DNA of 21,601 bases from a virus: IMG/VR virus record IMGVR_UViG_3300044691_000405, positions 1 to 21,601 of that record; one strand, 5' to 3'. Of this stretch, positions 12,842 to 19,240 are shown piece by piece (position 1 is the first letter of the stretch; each line of letters begins with the position of its first letter). Position numbers and translations under genes: made by a program. The notes under the pieces were generated by a model. That model did not search any database and had not been told where the DNA came from. It worked only from the letters and a program-made list of their open reading frames with translations.

Positions 12842-13361
12842 GATTGAGTTTTTTTAATAGGTCATCAGTAGCCAGAATAATAAAATCGTTTGTGATTTCC
12901 ATTTTATCGCCTTGCAAACCATTAGTATAATACCCATTTGCTATTTGGCCGGCAATGTAAACCCTTTCAGTAATAGAGGCACTTTTTAAGCCCGTAGCAC
13001 GATCTTTAGTATTCGATCTTATCTCACTTAGTAAACTCTTAATTGAGTTAATTTCAGCTACCCACAAATCACTAATAGGCTTATCAGATTGTTTGTCTGT
13101 TTGCTGTCTGAGTACTTCAAGTATCCTCAAAGCTATTATTCTATCAGATTGTGAATTAGGATTACTCCATTGTAAACCCGTTTCCCCATCTATAATGTAA
13201 CTTAGTTTCCTTAAAACAGATAGCGTACTTTTAGAAATACTGTGATTTAGCATTAGTTGAGAAAAATTAACCTTTTCGTTATTGGCTAATCTGCCCCTTA
13301 CCTCGAAAATAAAAGAGGTCAGTTTTCCTACAGCCTTTTGGTTTGGTGAACGTTGGCGCAT
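12828..13361 (-). CDS. Hypothetical protein with possible helix-turn-helix (177 aa)
   Basis: It is the first gene after the promoter at 13386-13416. The N-terminal third is basic (MRQRSPNQKAVGKLTSFIFE) and contains NHSISKSTLSVLRKLSYIID, which resembles a helix-turn-helix recognition segment. The rest is helix-rich (LRQQTDKQSDKPISDLWVAE, RATGLKSASITERVYIAGQI). A DNA-binding regulator of the following genes would fit, but this is inference. No family recognised. Confidence 0.65.
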   Translation of the reverse strand: MRQRSPNQKAVGKLTSFIFEVRGRLANNEKVNFSQLMLNHSISKSTLSVLRKLSYIIDGETGLQWSNPNSQSDRIIALRILEVLRQQTDKQSDKPISDLWVAEINSIKSLLSEIRSNTKDRATGLKSASITERVYIAGQIANGYYTNGLQGDKMEITNDFIILATDDLLKKLNHGKE

Positions 13362-13385
13362 GTTGATTTGATTATTAAAGTTATG

Positions 13386-13416
13386 TAAAGGTATAAATAG
13401 AAACTATCTTTCAAAA
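13386..13416 (-). promoter_or_regulatory. Bacteroidota-type promoter for the 12828-13361 operon
   Basis: On the minus strand TTTTG (13412-13416), 18 bases, then TACCTTTA (13386-13393). The upstream box lies within the last codons of the NinB-like gene, so that gene and the promoter overlap. The leader AACTTTAATAATCAAATCA follows and leads to ATG at 13361. Confidence 0.65.
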
Positions 13417-13847
13417 TTTAAATCGCTTTGTGTTTTTGGATATGGTAATTCCCAATTAAAGTTTTGCCTGAACCATTGCCGGCAATTTTCAAGTTTATCT
13501 TCCCATTCTTTTGTGCTTTGAACGGTAGATGATTCGGGTATGTTTACAACTTCGCCAGTTTCTTCTATCACATGTTCGGTAGCCCAAAATTTAGATTTAT
13601 TAAGATCGTGAACCTGGGCTTTAGTATATGATTCCCCCCACATTTCTTTGAAACAATCTATTTCAGATGGAACGAAATTGCTCCAATAAAAACCATTTTG
13701 TAAAAGAGTCCTTTTGTTTTTAATCTCAATTGTAATCTTTACGTCCTGATTTAAAAATGACATAAGATCATCTGAAAACCCATCACGATTGAAAAGTTTA
13801 AGAACTCCTTTTTCATCAACATGGCCAAAGTAATCGAGCCTTTTCAC
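13404..13847 (-). CDS. NinB-like recombination protein (147 aa)
   Basis: The segment VKITIEIKNKRTLLQNGFYW (about residues 35-54) followed by SNFVPSEIDCFKE resembles the 'V.I.....RS..QN..YW' core of phage NinB/Orf-type recombination mediators, which help load recombinase on single-stranded DNA. The second half has VHDLNKSKFWATEHVIEETG and STVQSTKEWEDKLENCRQWF, the usual 'E.vHd..K' and 'S.s.LsT.EW...' motifs. The end (NFNWELPYPKTQ) is typical. It overlaps the DnaQ-type gene by ATGA, consistent with a shared replication and recombination role. Family assignment is by pattern. Confidence 0.55.
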   Translation of the reverse strand: MKRLDYFGHVDEKGVLKLFNRDGFSDDLMSFLNQDVKITIEIKNKRTLLQNGFYWSNFVPSEIDCFKEMWGESYTKAQVHDLNKSKFWATEHVIEETGEVVNIPESSTVQSTKEWEDKLENCRQWFRQNFNWELPYPKTQSDLNFER

Positions 13848-14410
13848 TTTGTTACCTTTTTGTAAATCTGTATCATTAGATTAACGTCATATTCGGCATC
13901 ATGTAGCTTTGTTTCGTCTACCTCAATGCCTAAATACCTGGCAACTGTTGACTGTTTAAAGTCAATCATTAAAGGCCGTTCACGTTTAAGAAATTCCCCT
14001 GCCAATATCATTACATCAATTGGCGAACTCCAAAACCAGGACCCGAAATAATTATCATTACACTGGACAAAAAACGCTCTTAAGAATTGATTATCAAAAG
14101 AAGCGTTATTATACCCGATCAAAAAGAACTTATCCCTTTTATCAAACTTGTCCACGTACTTTGAAAGCATCACGCAAATTTTACCTTTAACCACATCCAT
14201 TGGCATGTAGTTAGCTAATTGCTCACGGGTGATACCTGAGATTGCTAAGGCCTCATCTTCGATCACAGCGTCCTTAAAAGGTTGTACCTTAAAGTCGAAA
14301 TGTTCTTTGATTATACCATCTATTTCAATAGCACCTGATATTTGATGGATTCCGTTTTTCCAATGTTTTACACCGGTTGTCTCTGTGTCGAAAAAAAAGT
14401 TTTTAAGCAT
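13844..14410 (-). CDS. DnaQ-like 3'-5' exonuclease (DEDDh)
   Basis: The 188-residue protein carries the three exonuclease motifs: Exo I FDTETTG with D8 and E10, Exo II GYNNASFDNQF with D106, and Exo III HDAEYDV with H170 and D175. The final His-Asp spacing makes it the DEDDh subgroup like DnaQ, RNase T and Exo X. It has no polymerase or extra domain. It probably degrades single-stranded DNA ends or repairs mismatches in phage replication or recombination, and no polymerase is encoded in the window. A hairpin lies upstream at 14439-14467. Confidence 0.85.
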   Translation of the reverse strand: MLKNFFFDTETTGVKHWKNGIHQISGAIEIDGIIKEHFDFKVQPFKDAVIEDEALAISGITREQLANYMPMDVVKGKICVMLSKYVDKFDKRDKFFLIGYNNASFDNQFLRAFFVQCNDNYFGSWFWSSPIDVMILAGEFLKRERPLMIDFKQSTVARYLGIEVDETKLHDAEYDVNLMIQIYKKVTK

Positions 14411-14438
14411 GGTTTGATTATTTTAAAGTGTCTTTTAC

Positions 14439-14467
14439 TGCCAAAGCCTCAATAAAGAGGCATGGCA
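14439..14467 (-). terminator. Hairpin between exonuclease genes, possible terminator
   Basis: On the minus strand TGCCA, T, GCCTC, a 6-base loop, GAGGC, TT, TGGCA form a stem of 5+5 bp with a small internal loop. It lies between the PD-(D/E)XK exonuclease gene (ends at 14561) and the DnaQ-type gene (starts at 14410). There is no strong T-tract after it, so it may be an RNA stabiliser or a weak terminator. Confidence 0.45.
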
Positions 14468-14502
14468 TTTAGTTTGGCGTATAAATATTGTTATCCTTAT
14501 TT

Positions 14503-14522
14503 TTATTTCATAATTACCTCCT
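14503..14522 (-). other. Perfect Shine-Dalgarno before a two-codon open frame
   Basis: Minus-strand AGGAGGT (14522-14516) is followed by AATT and ATG AAA TAA (14511-14503). It is a near-ideal ribosome site in a region where other genes mostly lack one, yet only Met-Lys is encoded. It may be a leader minigene or a remnant of a gene start. Low certainty. Confidence 0.3.
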
Positions 14523-14560
14523 GCTTTTAAATTGTGATCTATTCTTGATTAGTAATACCC

Positions 14561-15448
14561 TTAGTACATAAATGCGGGTTTTTCCATAATGTAGATACCG
14601 CTTTTGAGTTCGCTCCAAAAGTCGAAAGATTCGGCAAAGCGATCCTTAAACAGGCAGAGGTTAAACTGATCTACCGCATCCTCATACTCTTTAATCCCGG
14701 TATCTATCAGTTTGTTTTCCAACAGGTGAACGGATACACCGCCTTTACGGTCTACGCAAATGTTATAGAAAGGAATGCGTTTCATAAGCCAGCCTACCTG
14801 GTACATGGCACCCTGGCCGTAATACCAGTTATCGATTATAGTTCGCTGAGCTTTCTTTGCTTTCGCTGCTTTCATGACCTTAAGGTCGGCCATTGCCTTA
14901 TCGCCACAGCCATCGATATAACCTGTAAATTTGAAATTCTTATACTCCCATGATATCTTTTTCTCAAACTCTGTACATTGAGCAATGACAATTCTTGCAG
15001 CCCGGTTTGAAAGTACTGCCTTTGCCATGAACTTTGCAGTGTTGGCAATCTTTAAAGAAATGATATTAAGCCCGGCATGATCAGTATAAAACTGCTCTTT
15101 CCATGCTTTGTAATCGTTGGTTGCCCTCGGCGACTTACTGCCTTTTTCGTCAACAAGCTTTTTACAGATGGCGGTATCATCCATCACCGTATACCGCTTT
15201 TCAAACTCTTTTGCTTCCCAAACTAAGCAGTGTGTAACGGTACCTAAAAGCATAGCCTCTGTTTGTACCTTTTCACGGAGTGCATAGTCTATGTAATCCT
15301 GGGGGCTTTCCCGGAACTCACGGAGAGCTGAATAGGATAGCGAACGTTTACCATCTGCCAAATCCTGTAAAAGTTTTTTGATCTTCTCTTCCCTGTTTTC
15401 GATTTCGGTTATTTCTTCAACCTCATCGATCATGTTAGTGGTTTCCAT
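14561..15448 (-). CDS. PD-(D/E)XK exonuclease of phage recombination (RecB/YqaJ-like)
   Basis: The 295-residue protein has the motifs of phage RecE-like or DUF3799/PDDEXK exonucleases: LSYSALREFRESPQDY (about 37-52), GTVTHCLVWE with H73, GYIDG with D179, ADLKV with D188/K190, and a QGAMY motif Q212-x3-Y216. These are the metal-binding and catalytic residues expected of a processive 5'-3' exonuclease that resects DNA ends. Next to the Rad52-like gene it would form a two-component recombination system like lambda Exo-Beta or RecE-RecT. The N-terminus (MIDEVEEITEIENREEKIKK) is a charged helix. Confidence 0.85.
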   Translation of the reverse strand: METTNMIDEVEEITEIENREEKIKKLLQDLADGKRSLSYSALREFRESPQDYIDYALREKVQTEAMLLGTVTHCLVWEAKEFEKRYTVMDDTAICKKLVDEKGSKSPRATNDYKAWKEQFYTDHAGLNIISLKIANTAKFMAKAVLSNRAARIVIAQCTEFEKKISWEYKNFKFTGYIDGCGDKAMADLKVMKAAKAKKAQRTIIDNWYYGQGAMYQVGWLMKRIPFYNICVDRKGGVSVHLLENKLIDTGIKEYEDAVDQFNLCLFKDRFAESFDFWSELKSGIYIMEKPAFMY

Positions 15449-15468
15449 TTCAATTTTAATTATTAAAG

Positions 15469-15735
15469 TTATTTAATACGTGTGCAGTTTTCAGGAATTT
15501 GTTGATATTCAATCTTCCAAAACCATTTTTCAAATTCATCAGGCGATATTTTTGATTGAACCAATAATGAACAATCGGTTGCATAGCATCCTATTAGCCA
15601 TGCAATATTATATTGCATAGTTTTATAATGTTTTTGAATATCTGTCATAGATGCTAAGATAAGTTCATCATCTTTTTTGTAATAAAGCAAACCATCTTCC
15701 AACTGAACAAGCATTGTATTTTCATCTATTACCAT
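15469..15735 (-). CDS. Hypothetical protein between exonuclease and annealing genes (88 aa)
   Basis: The protein starts MVIDENTMLVQLEDGLLYYK and contains YNIAWLIGCYATDCSLLVQS and EKWFWKIEYQQIPENCTRIK. It looks like a small alpha/beta protein with a hydrophobic middle (three Cys in all). I do not recognise the family. Its ATG shares a base with the TAA of the annealing gene (TAATG) and it lies between the two recombination genes, so an accessory role in recombination is likely but not shown. Confidence 0.65.
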   Translation of the reverse strand: MVIDENTMLVQLEDGLLYYKKDDELILASMTDIQKHYKTMQYNIAWLIGCYATDCSLLVQSKISPDEFEKWFWKIEYQQIPENCTRIK

Positions 15736-16322
15736 TATTTAAGGTTTTTGATATAGGTTTTACGGTTAAGTATTAAAGTTAAGAACTTGCTGTTTTTGTG
15801 CAGATCAGGAACAGATTCAAATACCAGGTCAAGATCAGCCAGCGTTTTAGCCTTTTTAACGGACTTCAATACATCGGGTGGTATGTCGCCTTGTTCTTTA
15901 AGTTTTATGTCCTCTGATGCTACAGGATTATAGTCTCCGTACTCTTTACGGTTAAGGTTGGCACCAAATCGGATACCTATTTGTTTCGCTGCAGTCTTTT
16001 TGGCCTCTCCGAAAGCAATACTATCTACAAAGTCAGTCGCCACCCCATCATGATGCAGCCATTCAAGGGCTACGGGGTGAAATACGCTTACCCTGGCTGT
16101 TATCTCTGTATCCTGACCCTTTAGCTTGCTTCCGGTAATTTGAAACGTTACAAGGCCGGAAAACATGTCCCTTAGATCAGGTTCAAGAAAACCGATAGGT
16201 ATATAGTCAAACCCGTTGTGTTGTTTAATCCATTCCGGGTTAGGAGTTTCGTTCAGCTTCCGGGTGAAAGCTTCCATATCAGCCCAAAATCCCTTTGGGT
16301 CTCTGATTAGTTTTTCGTTCAT
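15735..16322 (-). CDS. Candidate Rad52-like single-strand annealing protein (195 aa)
   Basis: The core (about residues 38-122) has FDYIPIGFLEPDLRDMFSGL, VSVFHPVALEWLHHDGVATD and AFGEAKKTAAKQIGIRFGAN. The last resembles the Rad52/22 motif in which a helix with Ala and Lys precedes 'FG', and a VxVxxP strand comes before it. Rad52-type proteins form rings and anneal complementary single strands. The C-terminus (residues 140-195) is a Lys-rich helix (VLKSVKKAKTLADLDLVFES). The adjacent exonuclease and SSB genes support this, but sequence resemblance is weak, so confidence is moderate. Confidence 0.6.
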   Translation of the reverse strand: MNEKLIRDPKGFWADMEAFTRKLNETPNPEWIKQHNGFDYIPIGFLEPDLRDMFSGLVTFQITGSKLKGQDTEITARVSVFHPVALEWLHHDGVATDFVDSIAFGEAKKTAAKQIGIRFGANLNRKEYGDYNPVASEDIKLKEQGDIPPDVLKSVKKAKTLADLDLVFESVPDLHKNSKFLTLILNRKTYIKNLK

Positions 16323-16341
16323 GAAAATGATTTATTAAAGT

Positions 16342-16743
16342 TTAATCTTCGTCATCTTTGAAAGCCTCATCCCATTCGTCATCTGAAATACCAGTCATTA
16401 AAAACTCTCTTTCAGAATCAGTATAGTTAGTTAAGACTTCCTGAATGTGTTTGCCTTGTTCAAATAATAGATGTTGTTCCGGGGTGATCATTGGTAACCA
16501 CATAGTACGCTCAATATTGCTTAGCATGCTTTTACGCGTTACTGATTGAAATATTACGCAATTATCAGGCGTATCATCAGATAATTTGCCAACTGACCAA
16601 AGGTTATTAGTATCTGTTTCAGTACCGTCATTGTGCTTTATTTTCCATTCAGCACCGCCGAAACCCATGAATGACCCGAAACGTGGTTTGTCGCGACCGT
16701 CATCTACATATATTTCGTGATTATAAATTAGTTGTTTTGACAT
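16342..16743 (-). CDS. Hypothetical acidic protein (133 aa)
   Basis: From ATG 16743 the protein reads MSKQLIYNHEIYVDDGRDKP then RFGSFMGFGGAEWKIKHNDG, TDTNNLWSVGKLSDDTPDNC and an acidic end (DDEWDEAFKDDED). ATG 16743 is preferred because the leader motif AACACTTTAATAATCAATCAA precedes it; the longer frame uses TTG and runs into a perfect 12-bp hairpin. The 'GFGG..W.I' and 'T.NLWS.G.L..' patterns recur in phage proteins, with no function known. It lies between the SSB-like and annealing genes. Confidence 0.7.
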   Translation of the reverse strand: MSKQLIYNHEIYVDDGRDKPRFGSFMGFGGAEWKIKHNDGTETDTNNLWSVGKLSDDTPDNCVIFQSVTRKSMLSNIERTMWLPMITPEQHLLFEQGKHIQEVLTNYTDSEREFLMTGISDDEWDEAFKDDED

Positions 16744-16771
16744 TTGATTGATTATTAAAGTGTTATTAAAT

Positions 16772-16810
16772 ATAGCCAAAAGCCTTGTAATAATGAAAGC
16801 TTTTGGCTAT
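16772..16810 (-). terminator. Perfect 12-bp hairpin after the SSB-like gene
   Basis: ATAGCCAAAAGC (16772-16783) and GCTTTTGGCTAT (16799-16810) form a perfect 12-bp stem with a 15-base loop. It lies between the SSB-like gene (ends at 16822) and the next ATG at 16743. On the minus strand the bases after the stem (ATTTAATAAC) are a poor U-tract, so it may be an inefficient terminator or an mRNA-stabilising hairpin that raises SSB output. Confidence 0.65.
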
Positions 16811-16821
16811 TTTATTATTGC

Positions 16822-17499
16822 CTAAAATGGCAAATCACTATCCGGGTCTTCCACATGATTTAAATCAGATGGCGGATAGCTTTGTCCTGATGGAGGGTTA
16901 AATTGCTCTGACGGCTTTAATCCGTCCGCAGGCTTAGCGTAACCGGGACTTGACTTATATAGGTTAGGCTTAATTTTGCTTTCAACCTGGGCTTTTAAAA
17001 ACTCCATGATCTTAAAGTCATCCCATTGCTCCTTACCCTTAAAAACAACCTTTTCGAGCGGCGGCATACCGTTTGGCTCATCTTTGGTAAAATACCATTT
17101 GATATCCTCTTCACCTTGTTTAAGATAAACAGCGGTTTTAGATTTGCCGTCTACCTCTTTGCTCCACGGGGTTATAGTGATCGGCATGTTTAAGTCTACA
17201 ACCGGGTTTAGTAACGCGTTTAAAAACGTTGTGGCATACCGTGAATTGTACATCATTTGAAGATTGAACACTTCGCCGTTATCCTCAATCTCAAAAACCC
17301 AATCCTTGCCGAATTCGTTTTCTTTGATCGATACCCCGGACAGGAAACCGCTCAAACTGCCGAACTTGATTTCATGAACTGTCTTTCCGTTTTTTGTTAC
17401 TCTTTGGATAGCATTTGGCGTACCCTCTTTTACTCGCTGGATAATTTTTCCATCCGCAACTGATAAATAAATCCGATTGCTGTTTTGATTTAATCCCAT
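16822..17499 (-). CDS. SSB-like single-stranded DNA-binding protein (225 aa)
   Basis: The protein begins MGLNQNSNRIYLSVADGKII and carries a long body with VTKNGKTVHEIKFGSLSGFL and FEIEDNGEVFNLQMMYNSRY, a beta-rich pattern as in OB-fold-like phage SSBs. The C-terminus is Pro/Gly/Ser-rich (SSPGYAKPADGLKPSEQFN to YPPSDLNHVEDPDSDLPF) and ends in the acidic DSDLPF tip that in bacterial SSB recruits partner proteins. It would protect single-stranded DNA made by the exonuclease and helicase. The acidic tip is strong evidence, although the N-terminal fold is not proven. A hairpin follows the gene. Confidence 0.75.
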   Translation of the reverse strand: MGLNQNSNRIYLSVADGKIIQRVKEGTPNAIQRVTKNGKTVHEIKFGSLSGFLSGVSIKENEFGKDWVFEIEDNGEVFNLQMMYNSRYATTFLNALLNPVVDLNMPITITPWSKEVDGKSKTAVYLKQGEEDIKWYFTKDEPNGMPPLEKVVFKGKEQWDDFKIMEFLKAQVESKIKPNLYKSSPGYAKPADGLKPSEQFNPPSGQSYPPSDLNHVEDPDSDLPF

Positions 17500-17530
17500 G
17501 ACTTGTTGTTTATTGTGAATATTTAATTAA

Positions 17531-17767
17531 TTACTTTCTAAGTTGATCGAGCAGATAATCTATTCCCCGGCCTGCCCGAACTGATTTGCCATTGAAATAA
17601 CCGCTGTAAGGATATAAGGTAACCTTTTCCCCTTTGAATTTAAAGACTATCCTCTTATCAGTAGTTTCAATAATGTCCACCTCTGTTAAGGTTGTTAAAC
17701 GTTCATGTGCATAAGCCATGCGTTTAGGTTCAAGCTTATTTTGGCGTTCTATGTTTAATCTTGGCAT
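17531..17767 (-). CDS. Conserved phage hypothetical protein (78 aa)
   Basis: The protein starts MPRLNIERQNKLEPKRMAYA and ends SVRAGRGIDYLLDQLRK. The N-terminal 'MPRL.IERQ.KLEPKR' and the later 'FKGE.VTLYPYSG...GKS...GRG...LL.Q' recall a widespread small family in Bacteroidota phages, with no assigned function; this is memory of the pattern. It is basic, with a central beta-hairpin-like VDIIETTDKRIVFKFKGEKV. It lies upstream of the SSB-like gene. Confidence 0.75.
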   Translation of the reverse strand: MPRLNIERQNKLEPKRMAYAHERLTTLTEVDIIETTDKRIVFKFKGEKVTLYPYSGYFNGKSVRAGRGIDYLLDQLRK

Positions 17768-17805
17768 AATTTTATTTTGTTATATTTGTATCACTTCATA
17801 AACGG

Positions 17806-17817
17806 TGCCTTTCGGCA
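17806..17817 (-). other. Small GAAA-tetraloop hairpin and 12-codon open frame in leader
   Basis: Minus-strand TGCC GAAA GGCA forms a short hairpin with a GNRA loop within the gap 17768-17846. An open frame starting at 17818 (MPKGTVYEVIQI, stop at 17780) contains it. It may be a leader element for the gene at 17531-17767. Both are short and of low confidence. Confidence 0.25.
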
Positions 17818-17846
17818 TCTAATTCATGATTTGATTATTATTAAAG

Positions 17847-18026
17847 TTAGAGAGCCGGGCTGATTACCTGGCTTTCGCTTTTTACACCCTTAAGCCATAA
17901 ATAAAATTGATCGGCTTCCTGCTTAACTAAAAAGTTAACTATACGTTTGCCATTTTCAAGGCGGTAACGCTTTACAAGTTCATACCTTAGTTCACTGGAT
18001 GATTTTTCAAATTCTGATATAGTCAT
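17847..18026 (-). CDS. Small hypothetical protein (59 aa)
   Basis: ATG at 18026 overlaps the TGA of the upstream gene (ATGA). The product starts MTISEFEKSSSELRYELVKR, is charged and helical at first, then NFLVKQEADQFYLWLKGVKS and a non-polar end. It is the third gene of the chain that begins at 18261. No family recognised. The ATGA overlap supports real translation. Confidence 0.55.
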   Translation of the reverse strand: MTISEFEKSSSELRYELVKRYRLENGKRIVNFLVKQEADQFYLWLKGVKSESQVISPAL

Positions 18027-18154
18027 CTTAATTTAGCTGAAACGTTAGTGTTCTTTATTTTATCAATCTCTTTTTGCAGGTGCTTTTGCCAATAGTTGAA
18101 ATTCCTGCCTGTATACCCATGTGGGATAACAGTCTTTTGGGTTGATGTTTTCAT
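18023..18154 (-). CDS. Small basic hypothetical protein (43 aa)
   Basis: The ATG at 18154 shares a base with the TAA of the membrane micro-protein gene (TAATG). The product MKTSTQKTVIPHGYTGRNFN then YWQKHLQKEIDKIKNTNVSA is basic with an aromatic middle and a helical end. No family recognised. It overlaps the next gene by ATGA, so it is translated in a coupled chain. Confidence 0.5.
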   Translation of the reverse strand: MKTSTQKTVIPHGYTGRNFNYWQKHLQKEIDKIKNTNVSAKLR

Positions 18155-18261
18155 TATAAAGTGAATAAAATTACCATCGCTAAACAGATAGCAGCAAAGC
18201 CTACTATAGCTATTGCCTCAAATAATGCACGTGTTTTTTCTTTTAATGTGATACTTTTCAT
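18154..18261 (-). CDS. Single-pass membrane micro-protein (35 aa), first early gene
   Basis: ATG at 18261 follows the promoter at 18286-18317. The product MKSITLKEKTRALFEAIAIV then GFAAICLAMVILFTL is a charged N-terminus followed by one hydrophobic helix to the C-terminus. It is likely an inner-membrane protein. As the first gene of the early transcript it might alter the host membrane, but function is unknown. Confidence 0.55.
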   Translation of the reverse strand: MKSITLKEKTRALFEAIAIVGFAAICLAMVILFTL

Positions 18262-18279
18262 TTTGATTTGATTATTAAA

Positions 18280-18313
18280 GTAGTATAAAGGTATAATAAA
18301 TAATTTATACTAC
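18280..18313. promoter_or_regulatory. Perfect 10-bp inverted repeat over the early promoter (operator candidate)
   Basis: GTAGTATAAA (18280-18289) and TTTATACTAC (18304-18313) are perfect reverse complements with 14 bases between. The left arm overlaps the -7 box and the right arm reaches the first base of the -33 box of the minus promoter. This is the layout of a repressor operator. The other promoters in the window carry only one similar half-site (TAGTATA or GATAG). Confidence 0.65.
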
Positions 18314-18317
18314 AAAA
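18286..18317 (-). promoter_or_regulatory. Bacteroidota-type early promoter (minus strand)
   Basis: TTTTG (18313-18317), 19 bases, TACCTTTA (18286-18293) match the Bacteroidota consensus. It drives the 35-residue membrane micro-protein gene and the following early and recombination genes. It is divergent from the plus-strand gene at 18371. Confidence 0.7.
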
Positions 18318-18337
18318 TAAAAGTGAAAATATTTTTA

Positions 18338-18345
18338 TAGTTTTG
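18338..18345 (+). promoter_or_regulatory. Possible -7 box for the plus-strand gene
   Basis: Plus-strand TAGTTTTG exactly matches TAnnTTTG and lies 25 bases before the ATG at 18371. No clear TTTG is found about 19 bases upstream, so activation by another factor may be needed. Low to moderate confidence. Confidence 0.35.
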
Positions 18346-18370
18346 TTATTCATTTAAACAAAATCAAATC

Positions 18371-18895
18371 ATGTCAATTTTCTCATTTTTAGCATCGCTG
18401 TTTACAAGCTTACTTTCAGCAACAAAAAACGCTTGGAATCATTTACCTAAAACAGTTCAAACAGGTATACTGAACGGATCAGGTATCTTTAACATTATCA
18501 GCCAGTATATAGGACAGGACCCTAAACTTACTATCGCCACTATCCAGGCAAACTATCCCCTTGAAGATTTAACGCTTCTTTATACTGGCTTAGCTGCAGT
18601 ATTAAAGGAATGGGGTATAACCGCGCCACCTGATCTTGAAAGTGCTATTGTAGCTGTTCAAACAAGGCTTAAAAGCTTAGATGATAACAATTGGGCCAGG
18701 GTATTAAGCGGCGGGGCTCAAATATTGGCGGATGTGCTTACCGGTGGTGGTACTCCTTTTGAAATTGTGGTAACGCTTATTCAGTGGGTGTTTACCAACT
18801 TAGTGAAACCTAAACAGATTGTTTTTGCAAGTGTCGATCAAACTAATACAAGTCAATCGAGCGGGGCGGTAAGCCCAAAAGTACCAGCCCAATAG
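18371..18895 (+). CDS. Only plus-strand gene; hypothetical phage protein near lysis genes (174 aa)
   Basis: The 174-residue protein starts MSIFSFLASLFTSLLSATKN, an amphipathic or hydrophobic start, then HLPKTVQTGILNGSGIFNII, a helix-rich body (TGLAAVLKEWGITAPPDLES, ARVLSGGAQILADVLTGGGT) and a polar tail (SVDQTNTSQSSGAVSPKVPA). I recall similar proteins near lysis genes in Bacteroidota phages, but no function is assigned. It may be membrane associated. It has a divergent promoter region and a bidirectional terminator after it. Why it alone faces the opposite way is unexplained. Confidence 0.75.
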   Translation: MSIFSFLASLFTSLLSATKNAWNHLPKTVQTGILNGSGIFNIISQYIGQDPKLTIATIQANYPLEDLTLLYTGLAAVLKEWGITAPPDLESAIVAVQTRLKSLDDNNWARVLSGGAQILADVLTGGGTPFEIVVTLIQWVFTNLVKPKQIVFASVDQTNTSQSSGAVSPKVPAQ

Positions 18896-18946
18896 GTTTT
18901 TGGGCGAAGCTAATTCAAATCTTGCCTGATTTATAGGACATAGAGA

Positions 18947-18976
18947 AACCCCGGTCGTAGTAATGTGGCCGGGGTT
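18947..18976. terminator. Bidirectional terminator between convergent genes
   Basis: AACCCCGG (18947-18954), a 14-base loop, then CCGGGGTT (18969-18976) form an 8-bp GC-rich stem, and AATTTTT follows on the plus strand. It lies between the plus gene that ends at 18895 and the minus gene that ends at 18982, and can stop both transcripts. Confidence 0.8.
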
Positions 18977-18981
18977 AATTT

Positions 18982-19230
18982 TTATACAGTAGGCTTTTGA
19001 GAAGCTTGTACAGCAGATGGATCGTTGTTTACACTTACAGTAGTGCCGCCTGTAATATTTGAGTCTTTTGCTGTCATTAATCCTACCCCGCCAACAATAG
19101 CAGTAATAGCACTCATTACAACGCCCTCAGTAAGTGTTTTATTAATGTAGGCAAATACAATTCCTACAATTGCGCCTGCGATCATTAATAATCCGGCTGA
19201 TGTGGTCTTCCATGATTTTCCAGTGTTCAT
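18982..19230 (-). CDS. Holin candidate (82 aa, two membrane helices)
   Basis: The protein starts MNTGKSWKTTSAGLLMIAGA with two hydrophobic segments (about residues 11-28 and 36-53) and a polar tail GLMTAKDSNITGGTTVSVNN. 'WKTT.AG' at the start and 'AKD.N.TGG' after the second helix recur in small phage holin-like proteins. Together with its position one gene after a lysozyme, this makes it the best holin candidate. It would form holes in the inner membrane to release the lysozyme. The evidence is context plus topology, not proof. Confidence 0.6.
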   Translation of the reverse strand: MNTGKSWKTTSAGLLMIAGAIVGIVFAYINKTLTEGVVMSAITAIVGGVGLMTAKDSNITGGTTVSVNNDPSAVQASQKPTV

Positions 19231-19240
19231 AATATTGAAT

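Noticed and set aside
17781-17788. Plus-strand TATATTTG matching a -7 box
   Set aside because: No TTTG is placed about 19 bases upstream and no plus-strand gene follows for 580 bases.
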